A stretch of 64,000 nt of DNA from assembly GCF_033439725.1 (NCBI RefSeq), contig NW_026944389.1, forward strand, positions 1 to 64,000, in the 5' to 3' direction. Within the stretch, counting starts at the first letter, position 1; every line of letters begins with the position of its first letter. This stretch comes from Neurospora tetraspora. Taxonomy: Eukaryota > Ascomycota > Sordariomycetes > Sordariales > Sordariaceae. The notes below the pieces were generated by a model. That model was not told where the DNA came from, did not search any database, and was given only the letters and a program-made list of their open reading frames with translations. Both the position numbers and the translations under genes were made by a program. Of the stretch, positions 10,429 through 21,207 are shown in pieces.

Positions 10429-11114
10429 CTAGCATTCCTGCCACCTGAGCACAATTCGCCAAGGATTGCTTACCGTCATAATGCCCTTCTTCGGGGACGT
10501 AAGCGGCGCGATGCGGACCTCCGAGTTGACATTGAGGATGGCCGTCGACGCCCCGCACCTGGACCACGATTGCACGCTCACGCCCGCCAGCATGGAGTAG
10601 TTGTCGTCGTAGGGGCTGGCCAGGTTCTTCTGGAAGACGACTTCCTGGCTGGAGTCGCCCGTGAAGGTGTAGCCGGCGCGACAGGTGCCGGTTTGTCCTT
10701 CGGTGAGGGAGGCGTAGCCGATGAAGCGGGTTTCGATGATGGACATCCTGGTGCACTGTTAGTGATCCGTTTGGGATCGGGAGCTTGGGGTAATGGGATG
10801 GAAGAGAAAGAGCGTACTGGAATGTGAAGCCCTGGGGAAACTGCAAGTTGATGCTCACGCGGCAGTTTCTCCTGGTATCAGTGGCGGTAGAACCCGGACC
10901 GACAGAGACAGCGTGTTGGTCAAATGAGACATCGAAGGTGGTGCCGGTTGCGTCGATGTTGACCCAGGCATGGCCGGCCGGGCAGCCGGACCCGATTGAT
11001 GGCGCTGACGCTGATGATCTTGACGTCCGATGGGAACGGAGCGAGAGGGACGAGGACTTGACCCACGGGAATGGCGGCAGCAACGCCAAAGAAGAGAGCT
11101 AGGATGGAACGCAT
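10429..11114 (-). pseudogene. DUF4360 family secreted protein, frameshifted
   Basis: Homology-consistent exons are 11114-10818 and 10747-10429, with a 70-nt intron (GTACGC..., branch CTAAC, CACCAG). The start gives a signal peptide (MRSILALFFGVAAA). The mature part reads like DUF4360 proteins: GSGCPAGHAWV near the start, RNCRVSINLQFPQGFTFQ, a Cys/Gly-rich GQTGTCRAGYTFTG, WSRCGAS and a C-terminal LRWQEC. Frame breaks once: KIISVSAIN is followed one base out of register by GSGCPAG, at the C of AATCGGGTCC (about 10994). The summed exon length is 616 nt, one more than a multiple of 3, as expected for a 1-nt insertion. No intron can explain it within that space. Either a recent pseudogene or a sequence error. 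DUF4360 proteins are small, disulphide-rich, secreted and of unknown function. Confidence 0.75.
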
Positions 11115-12880
11115 GTTGAAAGGAATTTGTTCAATGGTGAGTGGCGGGTGTATATGATGAAGTGACTTGGCTGTGGCAGAAGGACAATATTCAAGTGAGT
11201 TATACCCTCTCTTTATACTCCATTTACCCTGCCCCAGTCATTTAGAACACCTCCGTCGAGCTACGAATGGGTTTAGAGAAGCTGGGCAAGTCAAGCTCCT
11301 CTATGCAAGTGCACGTCTTCAAACCTGGAACATGACGGCTTCAGTGCTCCGGAGACAAATCAGGCAAAGTATCGCGAGTCGATAATGCCTTGAGGGACTT
11401 CTGGATTCTTCATGCCCTCCATGTCACGTCACAGAAGCGTTTACCTCCTAGCGAAACCCTGAGAACCTCATGAGCGGGCTCTTTTCGATGTACTCACCAT
11501 CACCGAACATGTGCAACAATTGCGAGACGGACAAGTCGTGCAACTGTTCGGAGCTGAACTTGGCTTTAATCTACATCCCGTCAATGCAAGTCGGTATTGA
11601 CTCCAGACTGTAGAGTGGCTATGCTTGGTGACGGACTGTCATGATCTTGTCTTCGTCATTGAGCTTGGCCAATTTGCAGTGCATCTGATAGATGAAGCTA
11701 TCACCACTTCCCTCCCATCCCCTGACTTCGGTGTGTGTGGATGGCGTCTTGGTGCTTTCCAGCAGCCAGCTCAACGGGGTAACCCGATTACAATCACCTG
11801 TCGTGCTCACTGCAAGTTAGATGGCCGGCAACCTTTACGAGTCTATCTTTGGAGTTGTTGACGGCTTGAGATAAATCTCCACGCCAAGAATCTTGCCGGG
11901 TCTTCAGGTTGGGATGTTTGGGTACGGGGAATTAGAGGCCTTTATTTGATGATTGGTTACCAGCAAGCCACAATATCTGTACAATCTGGAGCAAGGCGTG
12001 ACTTATCCGGATCTCTGGGCCTAGATCTAGGAGGAAGTGTGCCTAGAGGTACATCACGAGATCCTACCCCAACAGAGGCTTCCCGCAGAAACCACCGGAT
12101 TTATTTGCTTGGACACTACTACATTGCATCAGGATATCTTCAACTCATGGTTCTGAATACCTCTACCGCAACAACTAAAGGTATCCGCCTGGTCCATATC
12201 CCGGATTCCCGGAACTGATATTCGAGGTGGGTGACGGCTCGCTTACGAATCATCTTCACTTTGGATAAACTGCTTGTATGACTTGGGGCCCCACCACTTC
12301 GCAAGTGCCCTACCATCTGGATGATACCAGGTTTCCACACGTGATTGAGTGTCAGAAGAACGACCTTGAATTCCATGGGGTTGACTGTGGTTGCTGCTTG
12401 GGCCAGCAACCTGTAGGGTTGAGCAACGCTCCCAATTTGAACGCAGTCCAGAGGTCAAGGTGGCTGTTTGTACGGTTGGATACCCCTTATTTAAGTGCCA
12501 GGGTGAGGGCTTCCAATAGCAGAACAAAACAAGTGGAAGGTTAGCACCGGTGAGCTCTCTCGGTGGTCAGTGAGCGAGCATCGTGTGAAACCAGACATGT
12601 CGCGGTCCACGCCACTTGCTTCAGTTATACGGACTCGGTGGTCTAGACCACCTCCCTCCCTCAGGTCTCGACGTAAATTATCTACTGTATGACGGGCACA
12701 TTATCTTGGAGAATGAGGCTGATCAAGCAACACAGAGCTGTGACTAAGACACGGTAGTTCAATTGATGTAGATCTGCTAGTCGATAACATGTCGAGCTCT
12801 GAAATTCACGGGCCGACTGGGATAAATCGACTGTGTGGGGCCATACAAATTGATAGCCAAGCTCAAGCCAAGACCTCAAG

Positions 12881-12886
12881 CACGTG
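12881..12886. promoter_or_regulatory. CACGTG box (distal) upstream of acid phosphatase
   Basis: A perfect CACGTG E-box, 682 bp before the phosphatase ATG. CACGTG is the known binding core of the phosphate regulator NUC-1/Pho4 in fungi. Confidence 0.4.
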
Positions 12887-13092
12887 GGCAAGCTTGGCAT
12901 CAACTTCGCGCGCCGGCAACCATCACCAAGTCCTCACTAAAAAGTTATCGTTTCGAACTACGACAATGGGAGACGGTATGACAAGCCTGAGTCTACTGAG
13001 CCGGAGTATTCCCGGACTCGGGCCCGGGGTGGGGCGTTGTCAGCACTTAGTTTCGGAAGGATATGTAAGGTACGGCCGCAAGGTACCTCTAA

Positions 13093-13098
13093 CACGTG
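13093..13098. promoter_or_regulatory. CACGTG box (middle) upstream of acid phosphatase
   Basis: Second perfect CACGTG, 470 bp before the phosphatase ATG, just outside MITE copy B. Confidence 0.4.
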
Positions 13099-13160
13099 AG
13101 TTGGTTGAGCTTGCTAATTGGTTTCAAAAACTATCTGACGTCACTATCCCTGTCGGGTGA

Positions 13161-13324
13161 ACACCTCTGCCGGCATTTAAAGTGTTAAGCGCGGTAAATG
13201 GCAAAGTGGCGATAACCTCATTTTTCGTACGAAAAATGGCTGCTTTTCTCACCTCCAACCCCCCTGAAGATTGTAAGGTGGCGGTACCACGCTAACAAGT
13301 TACACTATATGCCGGCAGAGGTGT
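13161..13324. mobile_element. MITE copy B with terminal inverted repeats
   Basis: A 164-bp element begins ACACCTCTGCCGGCAT and ends ATGCCGGCAGAGGTGT. Deeper in the arms the same TTAGCGYGGTA-type block recurs as in copy A (7684-7841). Its centre holds a perfect 20-bp palindrome at 13219-13238. It has no coding capacity and lies about 245 bp upstream of the acid phosphatase start. Confidence 0.7.
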
Positions 13325-13396
13325 CCGTGGTAAAGTTCGCAATGTCTGTTGCCTAATTCCTCCGACTGCTAGCTCCACCATCTCACTCAACCAATA

Positions 13397-13529
13397 TGGC
13401 TCGTCTCCAAGACCACATGCGAGCCGTTGTCGACGGACGCACGTGTGGGATACCGATTCGAGGCAGTCAACATGAAGGATGTCGACGCGTTTAAAAGCAG
13501 TGGCATCTCCCCCGGAGAGGGAGAGTAGG
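13397..13529 (+). pseudogene. possible gene fragment in the phosphatase 5' region
   Basis: An ATG at 13397 opens MARLQDHMRAVVDGR. One frame away, the sequence from about 13441 reads VGYRFEAVNMKDVDAFKSSG and ends in TAG at 13527-13529, with protein-like composition. It may be a frameshifted remnant of a short gene, or chance within the 5' region. The family was not recognised. Confidence 0.2.
13440..13445. promoter_or_regulatory. CACGTG box (proximal) upstream of acid phosphatase
   Basis: Third perfect CACGTG, 128 bp before the ATG, the best placed of the three for a NUC-1/Pho4-type regulator. A TTTAAAAG TATA-like sequence follows at about 13490. Confidence 0.45.
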
Positions 13530-13567
13530 AATCAAACAAACATTTCACTCTACGTCGCTTTACAACA

Positions 13568-15091
13568 ATGAGGGTCAGCTCCCTACTCGTGGCTGCTGCC
13601 GCCGCGAGCGCCCATGCCTACACCACGAATTCGCAAATCCGCCTAGCCTACCACGGCGATAGTGGCATGATGGTCAGCTGGAACACCTTCAATCACGTCG
13701 AGAACCCTTCTGTCCACTGGGGCCTTTCGAAGGACCGTCTGAACAACATTGCGACGTCCAACGTCTCGATAACGTATCCCACTTCGACGACCTACAATAA
13801 CCACGTGCTGATCAACGACCTTCGGCCCGACACGACTTACTTCTATAAGCCGTCGCCGCTCATGAAGAGCAACTCGACCGACATCTTCAACTTTACGACG
13901 AGCCGTAGGGCTGGTGACAACACCCCCTTCTCGGTCGCCGTCGTCGTCGACCTCGGTACGATGGGTAGCAAGGGCCTGACCACATCCGCGGGCGCCCCCG
14001 TGGCGAGTACCAACATTCTTCAGCCAGGAGAGCGGAACACCATCGACTCGCTGGAAAGCAGCCTCGCTGACTTCGACTTCCTCTGGCATGCGGGCGACAT
14101 TGCGTACGCGGACTACTGGCTCAAGGAAGAGATCCAGCAATTTCTGCCCAACACAACGATTCAGGGAGGGGCCGCGGTGTACGAGTCCATTCTGAACGAG
14201 TTCTACGACGAAATGATGGCCATCACCGCCAGCAAGCCGTACATGGTGGGCCCCGGCAATCACGAGGCGAACTGTGACAATGCTGGCACCAAGGACAAGG
14301 CGCACAACATCACGTACGATAGCAGTATCTGCATGCCGGGCCAGACCAACTTCACCGGCTTCAAGAACCACTTCCGCATGCCTAGCGACGTCTCCGGCGG
14401 CACCGGGAACTTCTGGTACAGCTTCGACCACGGCATGGTGCACTTCATCCAGCTCGATACCGAGACCGACCTGGGCCATGGCTTCATCGGCCCCGACGAG
14501 ACCGGCGGATCCGAGGGTTTTTTCAATGTGGACCCGGTCAATGCGACGATGAACGCGCAGACCACCTGGCTGGAAGCCGATCTGGCGGCCGTTGACCGCT
14601 CCAAGACTCCATGGGTTATTGTGGCCGGCCACCGGGCCTTGTACCTCAGCAACACCGATGATACCTGCTCCACGTGCAAGGACGTCTTCGAGCCGTTGTT
14701 GATAAAGTACAAGGTCGACCTGGTGCTGTCGGGCCATTCGCACATCTACGAGCGCCTGGCACCACTGGCCGAGGGCAAGGAGGATCCCAACGGCCTGGAG
14801 AATCCCACCTTCCCCTGGTACATCACCAACGGCGCAGCTGGCCACTACGACGGCCTCGACGTCCTGGAGAGCCCCCGCCAGCCTTACAGCCGCTTCGGCC
14901 TCGACACGACCAACGCCACCTACGGCTGGAGTCGCCTGACCTTCCACAACTGCACTCACCTGACTCACGATTTCGTCGCCAGCAACAACAACACCGTCCT
15001 CGACTCCGCCACTCTGTTCAAGGCCCGTCCTTGGTGCGCATCGAGCTCGAGCAACCACGGTGAGCACTGCAACCACGGTGAGGACTGCTAG
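13568..15091 (+). CDS. secreted purple acid phosphatase (fungal aphA-type metallophosphoesterase)
   Basis: A single exon encodes 507 residues. It has a signal peptide (MRVSSLLVAAAAASAHA), an N-terminal fibronectin-like purple acid phosphatase domain, then the catalytic metallophosphoesterase domain. The seven metal ligands of purple acid phosphatases appear in order: VVDLG, GDIAYAD (Asp and Tyr), GNHE, VAGHR and GHSHIYER. Many NxS/T sequons point to a glycosylated extracellular enzyme that releases phosphate from organic esters. The C-terminal tail is unusual, ending with two near-repeats, NHGEHCNHGEDC. Three CACGTG boxes lie within 690 bp upstream, so phosphate-starvation control is a reasonable inference. 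Length and motif order match fungal aphA-like enzymes. Confidence 0.93.
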   Translation: MRVSSLLVAAAAASAHAYTTNSQIRLAYHGDSGMMVSWNTFNHVENPSVHWGLSKDRLNNIATSNVSITYPTSTTYNNHVLINDLRPDTTYFYKPSPLMKSNSTDIFNFTTSRRAGDNTPFSVAVVVDLGTMGSKGLTTSAGAPVASTNILQPGERNTIDSLESSLADFDFLWHAGDIAYADYWLKEEIQQFLPNTTIQGGAAVYESILNEFYDEMMAITASKPYMVGPGNHEANCDNAGTKDKAHNITYDSSICMPGQTNFTGFKNHFRMPSDVSGGTGNFWYSFDHGMVHFIQLDTETDLGHGFIGPDETGGSEGFFNVDPVNATMNAQTTWLEADLAAVDRSKTPWVIVAGHRALYLSNTDDTCSTCKDVFEPLLIKYKVDLVLSGHSHIYERLAPLAEGKEDPNGLENPTFPWYITNGAAGHYDGLDVLESPRQPYSRFGLDTTNATYGWSRLTFHNCTHLTHDFVASNNNTVLDSATLFKARPWCASSSSNHGEHCNHGEDC

Positions 15092-15317
15092 TGGCATCGG
15101 GAAGACCTCAACCACACTGGCTGGTTCGGCGATTGCGTTGCTGGTCGCTGCCTTATACGTTCTGTGAAGCACCAGATGTGGCGCTCTGTAGGTGCGAGAG
15201 GAGTACATGTAGGAATCGCACGCAAGCGAGTCTAACCCTTTGCACGAGTGTCTTGGAAACGTGGATACGTGTAATATAGGTCTATAGGAGTATCTCTCAC
15301 GTTTATACCCTTTTAGT

Positions 15318-15617
15318 TTACCTCTCGCCGTCAACTTGCGTGATGTTTGTGACCACGATTCTGTCCTCAGTCAACTCCAACAACACCTTCTGATTGGCGG
15401 GATCCATCATTTCATAACGAGCGGAAGCTGGCGCGTGCAGTGGTCTTCTCGCCACGGTAAGTATTGTCGTAGGAGACGAGCCGCCAGGTCTTTTAGCGCG
15501 ACCAGCATCAAGCGGTTGACCAGGTAGCTCCGCTGTTAGCAGGCGCGGGAGGCGTTCAAGGAAACCCGAGGACGGGGACGGTGAAGACTTACAGGGAACG
15601 CTCATGGTCGTACTCAT
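15318..15617 (-). CDS. possible small spliced gene (79 aa), uncertain
   Basis: An ATG at 15617 begins a 25-nt exon that runs into an excellent intron, 15592-15533 (GTAAGT donor, CTAAC branch, ACAG acceptor). Splicing continues in frame to TAA at 15320-15318, giving 79 residues ending DRIVVTNITQVDGER. Composition of the C-terminal 35 residues is protein-like. In another frame the middle reads WRLVSYDNTYRGEKT, reminiscent of the start of lipocalin-like domains, so a degraded or frameshifted gene is an alternative. It lies 40 bp beyond the stop of the kelch gene, on the same strand, and could also simply be that gene's 3' UTR with a spliced intron. Confidence 0.3.
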   Translation of the reverse strand: MSTTMSVPCKSSPSPSSGFLERLPRLLTAELPGQPLDAGRAKRPGGSSPTTILTVARRPLHAPASARYEMMDPANQKVLLELTEDRIVVTNITQVDGER

Positions 15618-15657
15618 TGTCGCATTTGGTTGCTTGTATTCACAATCCAGGCAAGCC

Positions 15658-17655
15658 TTAAGCATCCAGCTCCACTCTAGGCGTAGCTTTATGATGTTCA
15701 CCTTCGGGGAGTTCCCAATAATGGTTTCCCTCCGCAAGTTCAACAGGCGGAACATAGGCCTCCACTGCAGGTGGCTGGACGGGCAACTCCTTCGGCTCTT
15801 CCGCCTGGACAAAGCCCTCGTCTTTCTGATTTGGAGATGGAGAGGGCTTTGTTTCTCTTGTTCTCCGTCTCCTGTAGAGAAACACGGCCGCGAAGATGGC
15901 CACAACAACACATCCAGCCGCCACGCAGCCAGCAACAAGGCCTGTTTTGTTGATCTTCGATGTTGGTTTACCAATTGCGACTGGTCCATCTGTTGGGAAA
16001 GTGACGTTGGCGGACGAAAACATTCCTTTCACCACGTTCGACGACCACGGAACCGCTGGAAGATTTCTTTGATGGGCAGTTAGTTGAGTTTCTCCAGATA
16101 GACAGGCATGTTTCTGTTTTGGCCAGAGCAACTGTTGTTGGAAGCTGAAGACAACAACTTACCCAGCTCTGTACCAGTCCTGCACCACTTGAGGTGACTG
16201 ATACGCTTCCGCATCTGCGTCGTAACTTCCATTCCTAACCCACCTCATGGCAGTCATGTCAAAGAGTCCAAGGCCCTGAGGCAGCGGATCCTGATCTTGC
16301 CAATATTTTGAGTTTGGGGGCCCTTTTGAAAAGTCTACTCCGCCTATGGCGAGCATTTGGCGTTTACCTACTACAACGCAGGCGCCACGAGCACGTGGTG
16401 TATCCGATCGATCGTCCGCACGAAACCACTGAAAGCCAGGTAGGCTCAAAACGTACAGGTCGTCGAGCGAGCTATCATAAGACTGAGTAGAGCCTCCGTA
16501 CACGAAGCTAGATTGCTCGGGGCACGCGTTAGCGTTAAAGGTAATCTCAATGCCAATGACACGAAATGGCGAGAGAGAATGGGATGAACGTACATCTCGA
16601 ATGACCCCTCCTGGCTCAGTGAACCGACCAGACAGTGACCTACACGGCCTTTCGGCGCCTCACCGGTTGTCGTCTGCCAGTACCATTGTTTGCTTGAAGG
16701 GTCGAAGAAGCTAACATTCGCAAAGCTGACTAGAGGGCCTTGGGAGGAGGCTTTTGGGTCAGCTGCAGCAGCTTTGGCAGAGCCACCGAGTACGAAAACG
16801 AGTGCATCGGGGCCAAACCCGGGAACGTGGATCGCCCTGCCGTCTTCCAGAGATTGTTTTGGTCCCAGCATTCCGATTGATGTGTGATTCTGCCATTCTT
16901 TCGTCATCATATTGTACGATACCATGCCAGACGTCTGCCAACGCCCATTGTCCCCGCCTCCCGGTATATCAGGGTCGGTGTCGCCCGCTTGGTAACCCCC
17001 GATCGAGAAACCGATTCCGGCAGAAGAGGCATATGCCGAATTCGTCGTATACCGAAGCGAAGTGAATGTATCTGGGTTGGCCGGTTCTTCCAGGGACCAG
17101 CTCCCACCCCCTTGACCGTCAGCGGTAAACTTCCAGATCCCCTTTTTGGATATGTCCTTCTCGTTCCTGTTATAGCTCGTTACTCCGCCGTATATGTAAA
17201 AACTGTTGCCGGTGCTATCGATCCATATTGCCTCTGTGTTCAGAGCAACGGGCCCTTTCCGTGGTATTGTTCTGATCTTAACGCTCGATGTGGTCCACGA
17301 CTTGGAGATATCTATGAAAGCGTCGAGTTCATCACGTTCAATGCCTGGTCATCGGGCGGCAACTTCTCATCGACGACCTGAGAAACTTCGCCACCATCGA
17401 TGTAAACGAAGGTTCCCAACACGATTGCTACGCCGAGTCAGCATCATAAAAAGCTGCAGATGTGTTTGAGGACAAAACAAACAACCGGCGGCTGCTCTTA
17501 CCTCTATTATGAGCTCGGCGGATGAAGTTTTCAGGTGTAGGGGAGTCCAATGTTTGAGCGTGGACAGGTGAATGTAGTACTAGGATAATGAAGAGCAGAG
17601 TCAAGTAGAAGACTTGTAAGTTGCCTCTACTGAGGACCAAAGTGGCAGATAGCAT
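15658..17655 (-). pseudogene. kelch-type single-pass membrane protein, paralogue L, one frameshift
   Basis: Four exons (17655-17502, 17427-16594, 16507-16163, 16066-15658) join with good splice sites (GTAAGA, GTACGT, GTAAGT donors). The product starts with a signal peptide (LLFIILVLHSPVHA), has kelch-like blades (IDGGEVS, FYIYGG, GIGFSIGG, ALVFVLGG, FVYGGSTQSYDSSLDDLYVLSLPGF), then one membrane helix (GLVAGCVAAGCVVVAIFAAVFLY) followed by RRRR and a proline-rich cytoplasmic tail. The same exon structure and sequence occur in the plus-strand paralogue at 29300-31380. Frame is lost in exon 2: NSTLS is followed by TAG where the paralogue has STLSIDLS; one missing base after CTTTC (about 17326) restores IDISKSW. 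Summed exons are 1742 nt, one short of a multiple of 3. The rest is intact, so the lesion is recent or a sequence error. Confidence 0.8.
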
Positions 17656-18195
17656 GACAGCGAGGGTGTGGTCTCAACATGCACGTTGTGAAGAAGGTCG
17701 ATTTACATCCAAAGCCATTATAGACATCAGAACCCGAAGACGATGGAACGGGTGCCAGATAAGTATGTGGAGAGACGAAGTTGGCGGTTACCAGCAGTGT
17801 CTGAGTGCTGTGCTTCGTATATCCATGTCTCGAACGGCCGTTGTGTTCATGGAAGGACTGATGACTGAATCAACGTGTTTCGATACACAGAGCACAGGCA
17901 AAGTAATAAGCCAAGAAGATAGTCTAGACTCACAGAGACCGTAGAAGGAGGTGACATTGACCGGGAGCCTTCCGTGTTCACCGCGGTAAGGTGTCACCAC
18001 TGGCTCCAGACCTTCAGGCAACCAAGTGGCAGGTCCTCTGGGACCTGGGTGTTTGCTTACATATACCTTCTAATGACCGGAAACCAAAACTACCTCTAAA
18101 CCAACACTATCTCATTAGCAAGCATCAGGACAATAAAGAGAACACAGGGACGCTCATTTATAACAAAAAGGGTGGCATCTAGAGCACATACCTCA
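17656..18195. other. upstream region of kelch paralogue L
   Basis: Promoter-side DNA of the minus-strand kelch gene, ending at the transposon target-site duplication. No gene seen. Confidence 0.5.
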
Positions 18196-18203
18196 GGTCG
18201 ATA
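18196..18203. repeat. left 8-bp target-site duplication of the hAT element
   Basis: GGTCGATA directly precedes CAGAGTTGGGA. The identical 8 bp follow the right end at 28344-28351. An 8-bp duplication is the hallmark of hAT transposition. Confidence 0.92.
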
Positions 18204-18520
18204 CAGAGTTGGGATTAGTATTAGTCTAGTCTAGTATTAGTACTAGACCCATACTAATACTAATTAGTACTCTAGTATTTAGTACGTACTAGAGTATTTT
18301 AGTATTTTTTTAAAAATAGTTTTAGTATGTAAAATATACTAGAAAACGAGGTGGTTTTAATACTGTTAACGGTTTTTAAAAATATTTAATACTCGTAAAG
18401 TTATTAATAAAAATTACACTATTGAAAATACTAATTCGTACTAGAATTAGTACGAATTAGTACGACTCTAGTATTTTGAGTACTAATTAGTATACTAAAA
18501 ATACTAATATAAGTATAGTA
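18204..18520. repeat. left terminal inverted repeat and sub-terminal TAGTACTA-rich region
   Basis: Starts CAGAGTTGGGATTAGTATTAG and continues with many overlapping TAGTACT/AGTATTAG motifs. The mirror region lies at 27785-28343. Dense sub-terminal motifs are usual transposase binding regions in hAT elements. Confidence 0.7.
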
Positions 18521-18638
18521 AAAACGAAGAAAAAAATCTCTCAGTAATCTATCTATATTATATATATATATAATAGTAAGAATAATTATAATAAATAAAT
18601 ATTATAACTATTCTTACTATTATTTATATATATAATAT

Positions 18639-20077
<1,439 letters not shown>

Positions 20078-21207
20078 TGTTGAAAATTTACTAAAAGGAT
20101 TTTAATAAATTTTAACGTTATAAGAGTTGTACTGTTGTAATAATTCTTGTAAGAGTATAAATGTTCGAATTCGCTGTGTGTAGAAGAAAGAAAACTAGAA
20201 TTCGAAGTAGGGGATAAGGAATATAAATAATAATTGTTGTACTATAAACTTTCTATTAAAAGTAATTAAAGGTTTAATTAATTAATTAATTAATTTAATT
20301 CGAATTAATTAATTCAATAATAATTAATTATCTCCACTCGAATTAATAAGTTAATTCAATTCGAGTTAATTAGTTTAATAATAATTAATTATTTCAATTC
20401 TAATTCATTAATTCAATAATAATTAATTAATTAAATAAGAATTAATTATTTCAACTCGAATTAATTAATTCAATTCGAATTAGTTATCGTAACTCGAGTT
20501 AATTATTTTAAATCAAATTAATTAATTCAACAATAAGTAATTACTTTAATTCGAATTAATTAATTCAATAATAATTAATTATCACCACTCGGATTAATAA
20601 GTTAATTGGATTCGACTTAATTAGTTTAATAATAATTAATTATTTCAATTCGAATTAATTAATTACTTTCATTCGAATTAATTAATTTAACTCGAATTAA
20701 TTAATTTAATAATAAGTAATTACTTCAACTCGAATTAATAAATTAATTCAATAATAATCAATTATTTTGATAATAATTAATTAATTCAACAATTTATTAA
20801 TTAATTCAATTCGAATTAATTAATTTAACTCGAATTAATTAATTTAATAATAAGTAATTACTTCAACTCGGATTAATAAATTAATTCAATAATAATTAAT
20901 TATTTCGATAATAATGAATTAATTTAACAATTATAATTAATAAATTAAATTCCAAGAATTATTATAATTCTTTAAAGTATAAAAGACCCCCAACCTCCTA
21001 TCTCTTAATTTTATAATCTCTTCCAAAAACAACAACTACAATAACTAAGACTTTTATATTACGATACTAATATTCCAATTTTATATTTATTCTTTAAAAA
21101 CTTTATTATTTAAAATCCTTATGAAAAATCTATTGTATTTATATTTCTTATTTTATTTAGTTATTTATTCCTGTTTTTTAAATAAAATATTTATTGAAAT
21201 ATTTATA
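20078..21207. repeat. AATTAATT-rich minisatellite between divergent transposon genes
   Basis: From about 20270 to 20950 the sequence is built from degenerate repeats of CGAATTAATTAATT, AATAATAATTAATTA and TTCAACTCGAATTAATT. Many units are self-complementary because AATTAATT is palindromic. This is the divergent intergenic space of the accessory gene (minus) and the transposase (plus), so it may hold both promoters. A more normal stretch with possible TATA-like elements (TATAAAAGACC, about 20978) precedes the transposase. Confidence 0.7.

Larger units (their letters stand above)
11115..13160. other. long intergenic region (2 kb)
   Basis: No gene is supported; all ORFs are under about 125 codons and lack protein-like composition. 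It contains a perfect 16-bp palindrome (GGTGGTCTAGACCACC, 12637-12652) and two CACGTG boxes near its right end, annotated separately. Confidence 0.45.

Noticed and set aside
12637-12652. perfect 16-bp palindrome GGTGGTCTAGACCACC
   Set aside because: Isolated; no repeat partner or gene nearby that would give it a role.
13643-15334. 563-codon minus-strand ORF across the acid phosphatase
   Set aside because: Antisense shadow of a gene with all catalytic motifs on the plus strand.
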